A stretch of DNA of 64,000 nucleotides from Deltaproteobacteria bacterium (GTDB lineage: Bacteria > Desulfobacterota > Desulfobacteria > Desulfobacterales > UBA2156). Position numbers and translations under genes: made by a program. Positions 26,300 through 34,682 of the stretch are shown piece by piece. The notes beneath the pieces were generated by a model. The model was given only the letters and a program-made list of their open reading frames with translations. It was not told where the DNA came from and ran no database searches. Position 1 is the first letter of the stretch. Each line of letters begins with the position of its first letter. The stretch is taken from the NCBI GenBank assembly GCA_019309485.1, contig JAFDGC010000008.1:1-64000 (forward strand), written 5' to 3'.

Positions 26300-26355
26300 G
26301 GGATCGTTTTTCCTTTTTGCAAAGGGCCTCCGATGGAAATTCGGATGCCCTTTGC
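26290..26355. terminator. Possible bidirectional stem-loop between convergent genes
   Basis: GCAAAGGGC (26319-26327) pairs with GCCCTTTGC (26347-26355), and inside them TCCGA pairs with TCGGA. An alternative pairing is GGCCCTTT (26290-26297) with AAAGGGCC (26321-26328). It lies between the converging polyferredoxin and MoaD-like genes. No clean U-run follows on either strand, so it is only a likely transcription end. Confidence 0.35.
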
Positions 26356-26356
26356 T

Positions 26357-26629
26357 TCAACCGCCGGCAAGCATCAGCGCGATGTGGATCACGTCTCCGT
26401 TTTTCACCGGTTTTTTCAGTTCATCCGGATAGGCGCTTTCCATGTTCACATAGATTTCGAGGGTGTTTTTCAGCCGGCCCTTGTCATCGAAAAGTACGGC
26501 TTGCATCTTTGGATACCGCGCGATCAGTGCGTTGAAGCATTCTCCCACGGTCTTCCCTTCCACCGAAACCTGCTCCGCACCTTCCGTGAACTGCCGGTGG
26601 GTCTTATGAACGGCGATTTGGATGCTCAC
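26357..26629 (-). CDS. MoaD/ThiS-family sulfur carrier
   Basis: A 90-aa beta-grasp protein ending LMLAGG, the Gly-Gly tail of sulfur carriers. GTG start with AGGAG six bases upstream. Being next to a tungstopterin enzyme it may act in pterin dithiolene synthesis; AOR-linked MoaD-like proteins are common in anaerobes. It differs clearly from the 78-aa MoaD-like protein at 6151. Confidence 0.8.
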   Translation of the reverse strand: MSIQIAVHKTHRQFTEGAEQVSVEGKTVGECFNALIARYPKMQAVLFDDKGRLKNTLEIYVNMESAYPDELKKPVKNGDVIHIALMLAGG

Positions 26630-26907
26630 GCATAACTCCTTTCAATCCGCTTAGGCATTTGTAAAGCCCCCGGAGCCGCAATGCCAGCCAGCATACCGAA
26701 AACATGGATGCGTGGCGCGCGTCGGTGGCTGCACAGTTTCGGGCCCCTTGTGCGGCGATGGGATCCGGATCGGGCATGGGACGATCCTTTCTGAGTCTGC
26801 ACTACCGGGCATACGGGGTTGTGTGGCGGACCTCTTTTCTTGGCTCTTATTTCTTTCTATGATATAAGGATTCTGACACTGTTTTTCAAGAACACAAGGA
26901 GTATGGG

Positions 26908-27387
26908 ATGGCTGAGCTGGCAATGCTGAAAGGGAAAAGAGTCCTCATTGTGGACGATGAACCGGACATCCTCGAAATGCTGTCGGAAGAATTGGAAACA
27001 TGCGAACTCCATCAAGCCCGGGATTTCGAATCCGCCAAGAAACTTCTGGAAAAGGAAAACTTTGATTGTGTGGTCCTCGATATCATGGGGGTCCGCGGTT
27101 ACGAACTCCTTGAAATCGCCACTTGTCTGAAAATCCCGGCCGTGATGTTGACGGCCCATGCATTGAGTCCAGACCACTTCGTCCGTTCCATCCAATCCGG
27201 GGCACACTGCTATGTCCCGAAAGATAAAATCGTGGACATCAATTTTTATGTCTGGGATACCATCCGCGCCCATCGACAGCATGAAAAACAACCCGGCCGG
27301 TGGTATGATCGGCTCAAATCCTTTTTCGATAAAAAATTCGGCCGCGACTGGGGAGACCCCTTCGAATCGGATCGTAAAAAAGAGTAG
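26908..27387 (+). CDS. Stand-alone response regulator receiver protein
   Basis: A 159-aa protein. The receiver domain (about 9-125) has the acidic pocket DDE (VLIVDDEPD), phospho-acceptor Asp in CVVLDIMGV, Thr in VMLTAH and Lys in YVPKDKI. A 35-residue basic C-terminal tail follows, with no output domain. No kinase is adjacent. The 278-bp spacer before it (26630-26907) holds no gene I can support; an AT-rich stretch at 26845-26885 may carry the promoter. Confidence 0.85.
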   Translation: MAELAMLKGKRVLIVDDEPDILEMLSEELETCELHQARDFESAKKLLEKENFDCVVLDIMGVRGYELLEIATCLKIPAVMLTAHALSPDHFVRSIQSGAHCYVPKDKIVDINFYVWDTIRAHRQHEKQPGRWYDRLKSFFDKKFGRDWGDPFESDRKKE

Positions 27388-27400
27388 CGGCGAGTGGAGC

Positions 27401-27508
27401 TTCCCGCCCTGAAGGGCGGGGCTCCCCGGTAAGGTGATTTCCTATTTTTTGAGAGCTTCCCTCGACCTCGCCTTAAAAGGCGGGGCTTGAGGGAAGTGTT
27501 CCGGTCAA
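27401..27508. repeat. Palindromic repeat pair, type I plus type II (copy B)
   Basis: CCCGCCCTGAAGGGCGGGG (27404-27422) is a near-perfect palindrome followed by CTCCCCGGTAAGG (type I). Then CGCCTTAAAAGGCGGGGCTT continues to GGGAAGTGTTCCGGTCAA (type II) at 27470-27508. Having both types within 110 bp suggests that they are the two ends of one small palindrome-associated element. The type II end overlaps the stop of a decayed TauE/SafE gene. Confidence 0.6.
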
Positions 27509-27905
27509 TACTCAAGCGCGTTGACCAGGAAATAGACCCCTACCCCGATCATCAGGAAGGAGCCGGCCCGATAAGATCCAATTTCGGGACTGAAGCCGTC
27601 CCAGGCGCACCAAGCGGGCCACCAGGATCAGTGGCAAGACCGTCCCGAGACCGAATACCGCCATCAGGCTCGCTCCGGAAAAAGCGCCGATGAGGGCATA
27701 TTGTGTTTCCATTCCGGCCCGGGCGGCACCGATGATGGCCGTATAAACCGGCCCGCGCGGCAGGAGCCCGAACAAAAGACCCAAAGGAAAATACGCTGCG
27801 GTTTTGCGGGTGCCGGCAATTTTCGAATATCCTTTTGAAAGCCATGATTCCGAAAAGCCGGTATTGTCCGTACGGAAACCCTTAGTTCCCCACCCGCCAC
27901 CCTGA
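27505..27905 (-). pseudogene. Decayed TauE/SafE (UreH-like) membrane protein, C-terminal half
   Basis: On the minus strand one frame gives GLLFGLLPRGPVYTAIIGAA and LMAVFGLGTVLPLILVARL; after about position 27575 the matching sequence moves to another frame, giving GSFLMIGVGVYFLVNALEY and a stop at 27505-27507. Together they match the C-terminal half of the TauE/SafE/UreH-like family, whose usual LLPCG is LLPRG here. The N-terminal half is missing. One frameshift plus truncation next to a repeat mark it as a pseudogene. Confidence 0.65.
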
Positions 27906-27988
27906 AAAGGAGGTATGCCTTCGATTTTTTTTCTTTTTCTCGATCAGTACAGGATCAATCCATAAACCGAAGACAATTTATCCGTCGA

Positions 27989-29062
27989 ATGGGTCTGATC
28001 GTCGGCACCGGGTTTTTGACCGCGACAATGCCGCATACATATCTTATTGCAAAGGCCGAAGAAGCGCCTGGAAAAAAACTTCATTATCGCCCCTTAAACG
28101 GGCGGCGCTTAAGGGAGCTCGCGGCTAAAAAAGCACATCACGGCAAAGACCGATTCATCAACCCCATGGGCATCCCAAGAGACGGGCGTTTTCGCCGGCT
28201 TTTATCCTGGAAGCTGTTTCGAGAGAATCCCTTTGAGGTGCATCTTGACGATCAACCTTTCCGACCCATCTCCATCGATTGGGATTCGATTCGCATCCAG
28301 AAGGGCCTTTCGGTGACTTTTCTAAAGCATGCCGGAATGCTCATCAAAGACGAAGGGCGGTATTTATTGATCGATCCGGTCTTTGGAGGAATCTTTTGGT
28401 TCATCAAAGATTTCACTCCGATTGAAAACCTTGAGGGGATGCCCCGCCCCGACCATGTTCTGATTACCCACGGGCATTACGATCATCTGGACAAGGCCTC
28501 CCTGGCGATGCTCGATAAATCCACGCCGCTCATCACGCCTTTGGGATACCGGTCAATTTTCAAGGGACTGGGCATGAAAAATCACCACACGCTCGACTGG
28601 TTCGGCGTCTTTCGCACCCGAAAACAGGAAATCACCCTTCTCCCCTGTAATCATTGGACGTTTCGCAGCCCCTTGAGAGGCCCCAACCGTTCCCTGTGGG
28701 GATCGTATCTCATCCGGACAAGCAACGGGCAAACGATCTATATCTCTGGAGACACCGCCTACTTTGACGGTTTCTCCCAACTTGGATCCGAATACGCCAT
28801 TGACCTAGCCATTTTCAACCTCGGGGCCTATGAACCGCGGTGGTTCATGGCCCCAAGCCATATGAACCCCGATGAGACCGTCCGGGCATTCAAAGAACTC
28901 GGCGCCAAAAAGCTCATGATTGTCCACTGGGGGACTTTTCGACTCGGAGACGAGCCCGTTCACTTCCCCCCCATGGATATCCGAAAAGCGCTTGAAAAAG
29001 AAGGCATGCTGGACCGATGGGTGGAACTTTCTCACGGAAAAACCCATTTGATGGAATCATAA
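27989..29062 (+). CDS. MBL-fold metal-dependent hydrolase (UlaG/NAPE-PLD-like)
   Basis: A 357-aa metallo-beta-lactamase-fold protein. Metal motif THGHYDHLD (HxHxDH), then LPCNHWTFRS, SGDTAYFDGF and APSHMNPDE give the UlaG/NAPE-PLD-like ligand set. The first ATG is at 27989, but the frame upstream reads NRRQFIRRM and then GLIVGTGFLTATMP, which looks like a Tat signal. No start codon is in frame upstream; an ATG at 27915 behind AAAAGGAGGT is in another frame, linked by a run of eight T. So the annotated start may be a truncation caused by a frameshift. Confidence 0.82.
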   Translation: MGLIVGTGFLTATMPHTYLIAKAEEAPGKKLHYRPLNGRRLRELAAKKAHHGKDRFINPMGIPRDGRFRRLLSWKLFRENPFEVHLDDQPFRPISIDWDSIRIQKGLSVTFLKHAGMLIKDEGRYLLIDPVFGGIFWFIKDFTPIENLEGMPRPDHVLITHGHYDHLDKASLAMLDKSTPLITPLGYRSIFKGLGMKNHHTLDWFGVFRTRKQEITLLPCNHWTFRSPLRGPNRSLWGSYLIRTSNGQTIYISGDTAYFDGFSQLGSEYAIDLAIFNLGAYEPRWFMAPSHMNPDETVRAFKELGAKKLMIVHWGTFRLGDEPVHFPPMDIRKALEKEGMLDRWVELSHGKTHLMES

Positions 29063-29109
29063 AAGAACCCGATACCGTGAAAAAGGCATCCCGTTTCATA
29101 TCGCTTCTT

Positions 29110-29156
29110 TTGACCCCGCCCTGAAAGGCGAGGCTTGCGGGAAGCGTTCCAGTCAA
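29110..29156 (+). repeat. Palindromic repeat, type II end (copy C)
   Basis: TTGACCCCGCCCTGAAAGGC, GAGGCTTGCGGGAAGCG and TTCCAGTCAA repeat the type II pattern of copies A and B. TTGAC at one end and GTCAA at the other are inverted. The 347-bp spacer 29063-29409 holds this repeat and no supported gene. Confidence 0.55.
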
Positions 29157-29409
29157 AGATTATTGTAAGGGCGTAGAGATGGAGATGACGGCGCGGAAAG
29201 CCAAGCTGTACGATTTGATGCGGCGTTGCCGAAAGCGCGACGTACGCAATGTAGGCGTAGGTTCCGGACGCCTTGCAGCTGCGGCGAACATGAAAATCGC
29301 TCATAAACGGTATCCGTTAAAAACAAGTTGAATTGAATCTGCATTCGGGTTATTTTTTCAACCGGTTGTTGTAAATGGGCACCCATCACTCCAACCCAAG
29401 GAATGCGCC

Positions 29410-30903
29410 ATGAAATCGATTCGTTGTTCTTTTTGGATCTGCGCCATTTTCCTTTTCAGCTCCCCGGCCTTTTCAACCGAAGCCCCCATCAGTGATGCGA
29501 CTTTGGAATGCCTGGACTGCCATGTCCTCCTCCATCCCGGAATCGTCGCCGAATGGGAAAAAAGCCGCCACGCCCAATCAACGCCGGAGGCCGCCGTTTC
29601 GGTGGAGGGCTTGTCCCGGAAAGTATCCGCCGAATCGATCCCGGATGCTCTTAAAATGACCGCCGTGGGGTGTGCCGAATGTCACGGTCTCCGCCCTGGC
29701 GCCCACAAAGACCGCTTCGAACATAACGGTTACGCCCTGCACGTCGTGGTCAGCCCGAAGGACTGCAGTGTCTGTCACCCGGTGGAAACGGACCAGTTTT
29801 CCAAAAACCTCATGTCCCATGCCTATGCCAACCTTGCCGAAAATGCGTTGTATCAAAAACTCGAACACAGCATATTGGGAAAACCCGCCTTCAAAAACGA
29901 TCGCATCCACCAAGACGTCACTGACGACGGAACCCGGGAAGAGGCATGTTATTACTGCCACGGTACCCGGCTGGAAATGGAGGGGATAGAGACCCGTGAG
30001 ACGGAACTGGCCGGCAAACTCGAATTTCCGATGATTCGCGGATGGCCCAATCAGGGCGTCGGCCGTATCAATCTCGACGGCAGCAAAGGGTCCTGTTCTG
30101 CATGCCACACCCGTCACGCTTTTTCCATCGAGACCGCCCGGAAACCCTATACATGCAAAGAGTGTCATATGGGGCCCGATGTACCGGCTTTCAAAGTGTA
30201 TGAATCGAGCAAGCACGGGAATCTTTTTTCCTCTCACCAGGCCGCGTGGAATTTCCAAAACGTCCCCTGGACCATCGGCAAAGATTTTACGGCGCCCTCC
30301 TGTGCGGCCTGCCATGTCAGCCTCTTGGTCAATGCAGACGGTGCGGTAGTCTCCAATCGTTCCCATCAAATGAACGACCGTCTTCCCTGGCGTCTATTCG
30401 GTCTGATTTATGCGCATCCACACCCCGCAACCCCGGATATCACTCGGATTCGAAACAAAGACGGGTTGCCGCTCCCGACGGATTTCAACGGCGGGTTCGC
30501 GACGGCGTACCTCATCAACGAAAAAGAACGGCACCGCCGCAAAACCGCCATGCAGGCCGTCTGTCTCAACTGCCATGGCACCACCTGGGTCCAGGGATTT
30601 TGGACCCGGTTTGAAAACACCCTGGTCCGCACCAATGCCGATATCCGGACGGCCACGCAACTCATGGAAGCCATCTGGGAAGAAGGGCTGGCCGACGGAA
30701 AAGAAAACCCCTTTGACGAGGCCGTAGAAAAAAAATGGATCGACATCTGGCTGTTTTATGCCAATACCATTCGATTTGCTTCCGCCATGGGATGTGGCGG
30801 CGATTATGCGGTCTTTGCGGACGGTCGATACATGATGGCCCGGTCCCTGGCGGACTTGGCCGACGAGTGGAGGCTCCGCAAGGGGCTGCCGATTGCACCG
30901 TAA
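29410..30903 (+). CDS. HAO-family octaheme cytochrome c
   Basis: A 497-aa exported protein (signal peptide to about residue 22, SSPAFSTEA). It has eight CxxCH heme sites: CLDCH, CAECH, CSVCH, CYYCH, CSACH, CKECH, CAACH and CLNCH. The run SACHTRHAFSIETARKPYTC with MGPDVPAFKVYESSKHG is the signature of the hydroxylamine oxidoreductase family. The protein is periplasmic. Whether it oxidises hydroxylamine, reduces nitrite/hydroxylamine or sulfur compounds depends on the cross-linking Tyr and active-site heme, which I cannot settle. No quinol-oxidising partner cytochrome is adjacent. Confidence 0.9.
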   Translation: MKSIRCSFWICAIFLFSSPAFSTEAPISDATLECLDCHVLLHPGIVAEWEKSRHAQSTPEAAVSVEGLSRKVSAESIPDALKMTAVGCAECHGLRPGAHKDRFEHNGYALHVVVSPKDCSVCHPVETDQFSKNLMSHAYANLAENALYQKLEHSILGKPAFKNDRIHQDVTDDGTREEACYYCHGTRLEMEGIETRETELAGKLEFPMIRGWPNQGVGRINLDGSKGSCSACHTRHAFSIETARKPYTCKECHMGPDVPAFKVYESSKHGNLFSSHQAAWNFQNVPWTIGKDFTAPSCAACHVSLLVNADGAVVSNRSHQMNDRLPWRLFGLIYAHPHPATPDITRIRNKDGLPLPTDFNGGFATAYLINEKERHRRKTAMQAVCLNCHGTTWVQGFWTRFENTLVRTNADIRTATQLMEAIWEEGLADGKENPFDEAVEKKWIDIWLFYANTIRFASAMGCGGDYAVFADGRYMMARSLADLADEWRLRKGLPIAP

Positions 30904-30934
30904 CGAACGGGGCTTGGGGGAAGCGCTCCGTTCA
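30904..30934. repeat. Hairpin / type II palindromic repeat (copy G)
   Basis: GAACGG pairs with CCGTTC and GCTT with AAGC around a G-rich loop. The sequence GGGGCTTGGGGGAAGCGCTC then CGTTCA is a divergent copy of the type II repeat end. It sits right after the octaheme cytochrome stop, between convergent genes, and may help end transcription, though no U-run follows. Confidence 0.45.
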
Positions 30935-30958
30935 CCAAACCTGATCTGCGATTTTAAG

Positions 30959-32440
30959 CTATTGCAACAAAAACTGGGCGGGTTGGATGCCGACGGCGGA
31001 CGGCGAAAGGCAGGAAAGAATCCATTGGCCTGTGGTTTCCGTTTCTGCATTCGGCTTTGTAAGATTCAGAATCTCCCCTTTTCGAAACCCGTTTCCATCG
31101 TCTTTTTCCAGCAGTAAAACCCGCGTCCCCGCCGTTTCGGATCCCGGATCCGGCCCCATGACGACTCCCAACGCTCCCGTGTTCAGCCGGACCACGCTTC
31201 CCGCAGGAAAAGGTCCCATCATGTGTACGAAAACCTTTAACAGAATGGGATCAAACTGGCGGTACAGGCGGTGCCACATGAGAGACAGGGCTTCGTTGGG
31301 CAGCAAAGTCCGGGCCCGGTACGCGCGGTGAGACGTCAACGCGTCATAGGTATCCACGATGCTTAAAATCCGTCCGAACAAGGTGATATCCCGGGTGAGA
31401 CGGGTTTTCGGGTACCCCGTCAAGTCCACTTTCAAGTGATGCTCAAAGGGCCCCAGCGCGATCCTGGACTTCATTTCGGCGGGTGCATTCAATCTGAGAA
31501 TATGCATGACGCCGTTCAGCGGGTGCCGTTCCATGACCTCCCATTCTTCCGGCGCCAGCCTTCCCGGCTTGTGAAGGATGTCCCTGGAGATCTCCACCTT
31601 CCCCAGATCGTGGAGCATCCCGCAGACCCCCAGCTGTTCCAAAAGAACATGGGAGAGCCCGATCCGCCTGCCCATGCACATGGACAGCAACGCCACATTA
31701 ATGGAGTGGGTATAGGTGTAATCATCATAATCCCGGATGGAGGCCAAACAATGCATTAAGGATTCGTCTTCCAGAACGAGTTCGACCATGTTCTGTGCCA
31801 GCCTCCGGATTTTGCGAATCCCGGCCGGAGAATGGACGGAAATTTTTCGTGAAACCGTTTTCACGGCATCCACCCCGCGAAGATAGCTTTGGCGGGCTTT
31901 TTTTCTCCTTTCCAGAACCCGGCTCGGATCATCGAAATGCGCACCAGGGTCCTCATCGGGAAGGGGTTCTTCGATTTCCCGTATCGGTTCGACCCAATGG
32001 ATCCCGCGGGCAAGCAGCTGGTCGTCCAACCATTCCGCTGGATTCTCCTGATTCAAGGATCCGTTCAATAGACGTGCCAGGAAAACAAATTCAGAGGCAT
32101 GGGCATGTTCCACATGAGAATGAAAACGGATGCCGGCCAGCCTCCTTTTCTGAAAAAAATCAAGCCACGCGCCCGCCAGGGCAAAGGTTTCCCTTCGATA
32201 GGGTAATCTTTCCCCTTGGAAAAAAATCCTTCCCCGCCAGATGAGGATCTCCAGGTCCCCGTCTTTAACCAAACGCCTGGCCGAAGCCATGAATTTGGAG
32301 ACCGCATCATGGACCAGTGTATTGTTGTCCTGGTACATCCCGATGGTATGAATCATCCGGTAGAAGGCCCGAACCACCTCTTCGCCGTGCAGGCCTGTTT
32401 CCAATAAACCGGATCCTTTATTTTTCGTGTCTTTTTCCAC
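30959..32440 (-). CDS. HD-GYP domain protein (c-di-GMP phosphodiesterase type)
   Basis: A 493-aa protein. The C-terminal HD-GYP domain (about 225-400) has the ligands THSINVALLSM, MLHDLGKVEI, RHPLNGVMHI, FEHHLKVDLTGYP and IVDTYDALTSHRAYR. The GYP loop HHLKVDLTGYP keeps the essential residues (usual HHE..dG.GYP). The N-terminal 200 residues are helical, of no family I recognise; a C-terminal beta-rich tail (VVRLNTGALGVV) is typical of HD-GYP proteins. It follows the HEAT protein by 34 bp. Confidence 0.85.
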   Translation of the reverse strand: MEKDTKNKGSGLLETGLHGEEVVRAFYRMIHTIGMYQDNNTLVHDAVSKFMASARRLVKDGDLEILIWRGRIFFQGERLPYRRETFALAGAWLDFFQKRRLAGIRFHSHVEHAHASEFVFLARLLNGSLNQENPAEWLDDQLLARGIHWVEPIREIEEPLPDEDPGAHFDDPSRVLERRKKARQSYLRGVDAVKTVSRKISVHSPAGIRKIRRLAQNMVELVLEDESLMHCLASIRDYDDYTYTHSINVALLSMCMGRRIGLSHVLLEQLGVCGMLHDLGKVEISRDILHKPGRLAPEEWEVMERHPLNGVMHILRLNAPAEMKSRIALGPFEHHLKVDLTGYPKTRLTRDITLFGRILSIVDTYDALTSHRAYRARTLLPNEALSLMWHRLYRQFDPILLKVFVHMMGPFPAGSVVRLNTGALGVVMGPDPGSETAGTRVLLLEKDDGNGFRKGEILNLTKPNAETETTGQWILSCLSPSAVGIQPAQFLLQ

Positions 32441-32474
32441 GGCACCGATAAAAGAATAAGGGTATCGACGCGTT

Positions 32475-34193
32475 TTATTCTTTCAGGGCTTCTTTTGCCG
32501 CACGCCGTATCCCGGGATGAAGACTCCGAGCTGCTTTTTCAAGGAGTTCCTTTGCCTGGGGAGTGCCAATCGCCTTAAGCGCCAGAAGGGCGCCTTGAAT
32601 CCGGCCGCTTGTGCGAAACAAATCCCTCCAGGTTTGGGTATTTAAAATCTTTTCCAGGAACGGGAGGGATCGGGAAGATCCACAAAAGCCCAATGCTTTG
32701 AAGCAGGAAACGAGGTGGTCTTTATCTTCCAGCCTCGAACCGTGAGATTGTAAATGCTCGAGCAGCATATCCTCCAAAACGGGATTTCGAAAACGCGATA
32801 CAAATCCCAGGATCAGGCGCCGAACCCTTTCATCGTCATCATCGATGAGAAAAAAAACTTTATGAATGTTTTCCGGATTTCGGCGCAGCAAGGCAGCCGC
32901 CGCCTCCCGTCGAACCATGGCGGATGGATGGTGAATCAGGCCCTCCAATATTCCATTAATGGTTGCCCCCTTCAGTCGCCCTAAAATGGAGACCAGCCGG
33001 CAAAGACGGGGCTCCTCCGTATTCTTCAACATGGATGCCAGGGGCCCTACATCCCGGGATGCCAGTATCTCGATCACCGCCGTGAGCATGTCTCTTGTCT
33101 TTAAGTCCAGGTTAGGCGTAAACAATCGGCACAGTGCCGGTATTGCCTCAGGAGGCAGCCTGAGGAGCATTTTTTGAATCGGCGCCAATTCCCCGGAAGG
33201 TGTTTCAATCAACGCTTTTTCCATTAAAGACAGCACCGGCCAATCGGATACATCTTTAAAAAAGGCCGCCACCGTTGTTGAAGAATCGTCCGCCGGATCC
33301 GTGTGCCGGTGACCCATCTCTTCCACTTCCTTGAGCAGCAAAGCGGCCTTTTCCCAATTTCTTTGGAGGATCAGGTTTTGAAAAAGGGTTTTCAGGGTAT
33401 CCAGAAAGACTTCCACCTCTTGAGTATCACGGATTTCAAGGAGACTGTCCAAAAGGACGTTTAGAAAATCGGTCAATGGATCTTTTTTTTCTTCTTGAAT
33501 CGTCCATTCAAAGAGACGTCGGGATTCTTCGGGTGTCAGTTCAACGGCGTCAGGATCAATCGGCTTGAGCCAAACCTGTGTTCCGAAATCCTCAACAGAT
33601 CTTTTTCCATCCCCGGAATCCTCTGCGTCCCTTAAGGCCTCAACCTGATCGGAATCCCGGCTTTCCGATAGAACCGTTCCGTTTGCGGCTTTTTTGCCTA
33701 TCGAGAAGGCATGGAGTTCCAATTCCGGATCCTTTCCCCAAAAAAGATCCGAAACGACATAACGGATATGAGGCAGGCGGGCGTCCCAGAGGGCGGTCAC
33801 CAGATCCCCTTCCGGCTCATCCGTGAGGATCCAATGGTCATTCAAAAGATCCAGGAACGTTTCCACCTCAACGAAATCGATGCCGTCCTGAAATTCCAAC
33901 GTCTGAATACCGTCCCGAAAAAACACGAAAGGAAGATTCCCCTGCTCGGGCGGTGCGGAATGGATCGTTTCCCCGTTGAAAACGAGACAGTCCTTTCCGA
34001 TGTCAAGGCGCATTTGATGATAGGTTTGTAAAAAGTCGGACAGGTCTTGATAACAACGTTCAAGAGCATCCCGGCGCTTTTCATGACCTTCTGGATAAAG
34101 GGCGTAACTCTTAATTGCCCGGATAAGATTCCCGATAACAACTACAGCCGCCTGTCTTTCTCCACGGAAGGGAACGGCAGTTGTCTGATCCAT
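32475..34193 (-). CDS. HEAT-repeat protein
   Basis: A 572-aa cytosolic protein, with the start set by GGGAGG five bases upstream of the ATG. The C-terminal 250 residues form HEAT-like helical repeats (for example SAMVRREAAAALLRRNPE and HPGIRRAAKEALKE). The N-terminal 150 residues (LIRAIKSYALYPEGHEKR, DCLVFNGETIH) resemble a domain often found with HD-GYP/HDIG proteins in Desulfobacterota. The neighbouring HD-GYP protein has a similar N-terminal stretch (IGMYQDNNTLVHDAV, RIFFQGERLPYRRE). They probably form one signalling unit. Confidence 0.75.
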   Translation of the reverse strand: MDQTTAVPFRGERQAAVVVIGNLIRAIKSYALYPEGHEKRRDALERCYQDLSDFLQTYHQMRLDIGKDCLVFNGETIHSAPPEQGNLPFVFFRDGIQTLEFQDGIDFVEVETFLDLLNDHWILTDEPEGDLVTALWDARLPHIRYVVSDLFWGKDPELELHAFSIGKKAANGTVLSESRDSDQVEALRDAEDSGDGKRSVEDFGTQVWLKPIDPDAVELTPEESRRLFEWTIQEEKKDPLTDFLNVLLDSLLEIRDTQEVEVFLDTLKTLFQNLILQRNWEKAALLLKEVEEMGHRHTDPADDSSTTVAAFFKDVSDWPVLSLMEKALIETPSGELAPIQKMLLRLPPEAIPALCRLFTPNLDLKTRDMLTAVIEILASRDVGPLASMLKNTEEPRLCRLVSILGRLKGATINGILEGLIHHPSAMVRREAAAALLRRNPENIHKVFFLIDDDDERVRRLILGFVSRFRNPVLEDMLLEHLQSHGSRLEDKDHLVSCFKALGFCGSSRSLPFLEKILNTQTWRDLFRTSGRIQGALLALKAIGTPQAKELLEKAARSLHPGIRRAAKEALKE

Positions 34194-34393
34194 GGAAACC
34201 TCCCAGCCGGAATCAACCCCCCCGGGTTGGGTCATGGAATCTCGATCGCCTTCACGACTTAATGCTGGTGAAAATTCCCGGCATTCAGTACAGTATCATG
34301 ACTCCCGGTTGCATTCCAGTATTTTGTTAACGCTGATTTTATCAACGAATATTAGATGTTTCAATAGTAATAAATCATTTTTATCCTTATTTT

Positions 34394-34472
34394 GAACCGC
34401 AACAGCGAGCGAATTCCCCGCAACGTGTTGGAGCGAAGCGGAAATCCCCCCTTGCGGGGCAGCGGGGAGCTT
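34394..34472 (+). repeat. Interspersed repeat of the 105-bp family, copy 2
   Basis: GAACCGCAACAGCGAGCG, AATTCCCCGCAACG, TTGGAGCGAAGCGG and GGGGCAGCGGGGAGCTTTAAA follow the same order as 19351-19247. The 489-bp spacer 34194-34682 holds this repeat between two AT-rich stretches; it must also carry the divergent promoters of the HEAT and AMIN genes, but I see no convincing -35/-10 pair. Confidence 0.65.
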
Positions 34473-34682
34473 TAAACATTTTGCATTGACGCCATAAACT
34501 TTATTTGTTACGGGTTTTTTGGGCGTTTTTGTGCGTTCTCAGGATGAAGGGACCATCCATCGTGAGTTTTAAATTTAAGCTTTTTGCCGATCGACGGCTG
34601 CTCGCTCCGTGTTTCCGACCTTATTCCCGGATTATGAAATGATTCAAGGGAGCACCGGCCGAATCATCAGTGTAAGGCGATA

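Noticed and set aside
27401-27508. CRISPR-like repeat pair
   Set aside because: Only two non-identical palindromes without regular spacers or cas genes; fits a palindromic mobile-element end instead.
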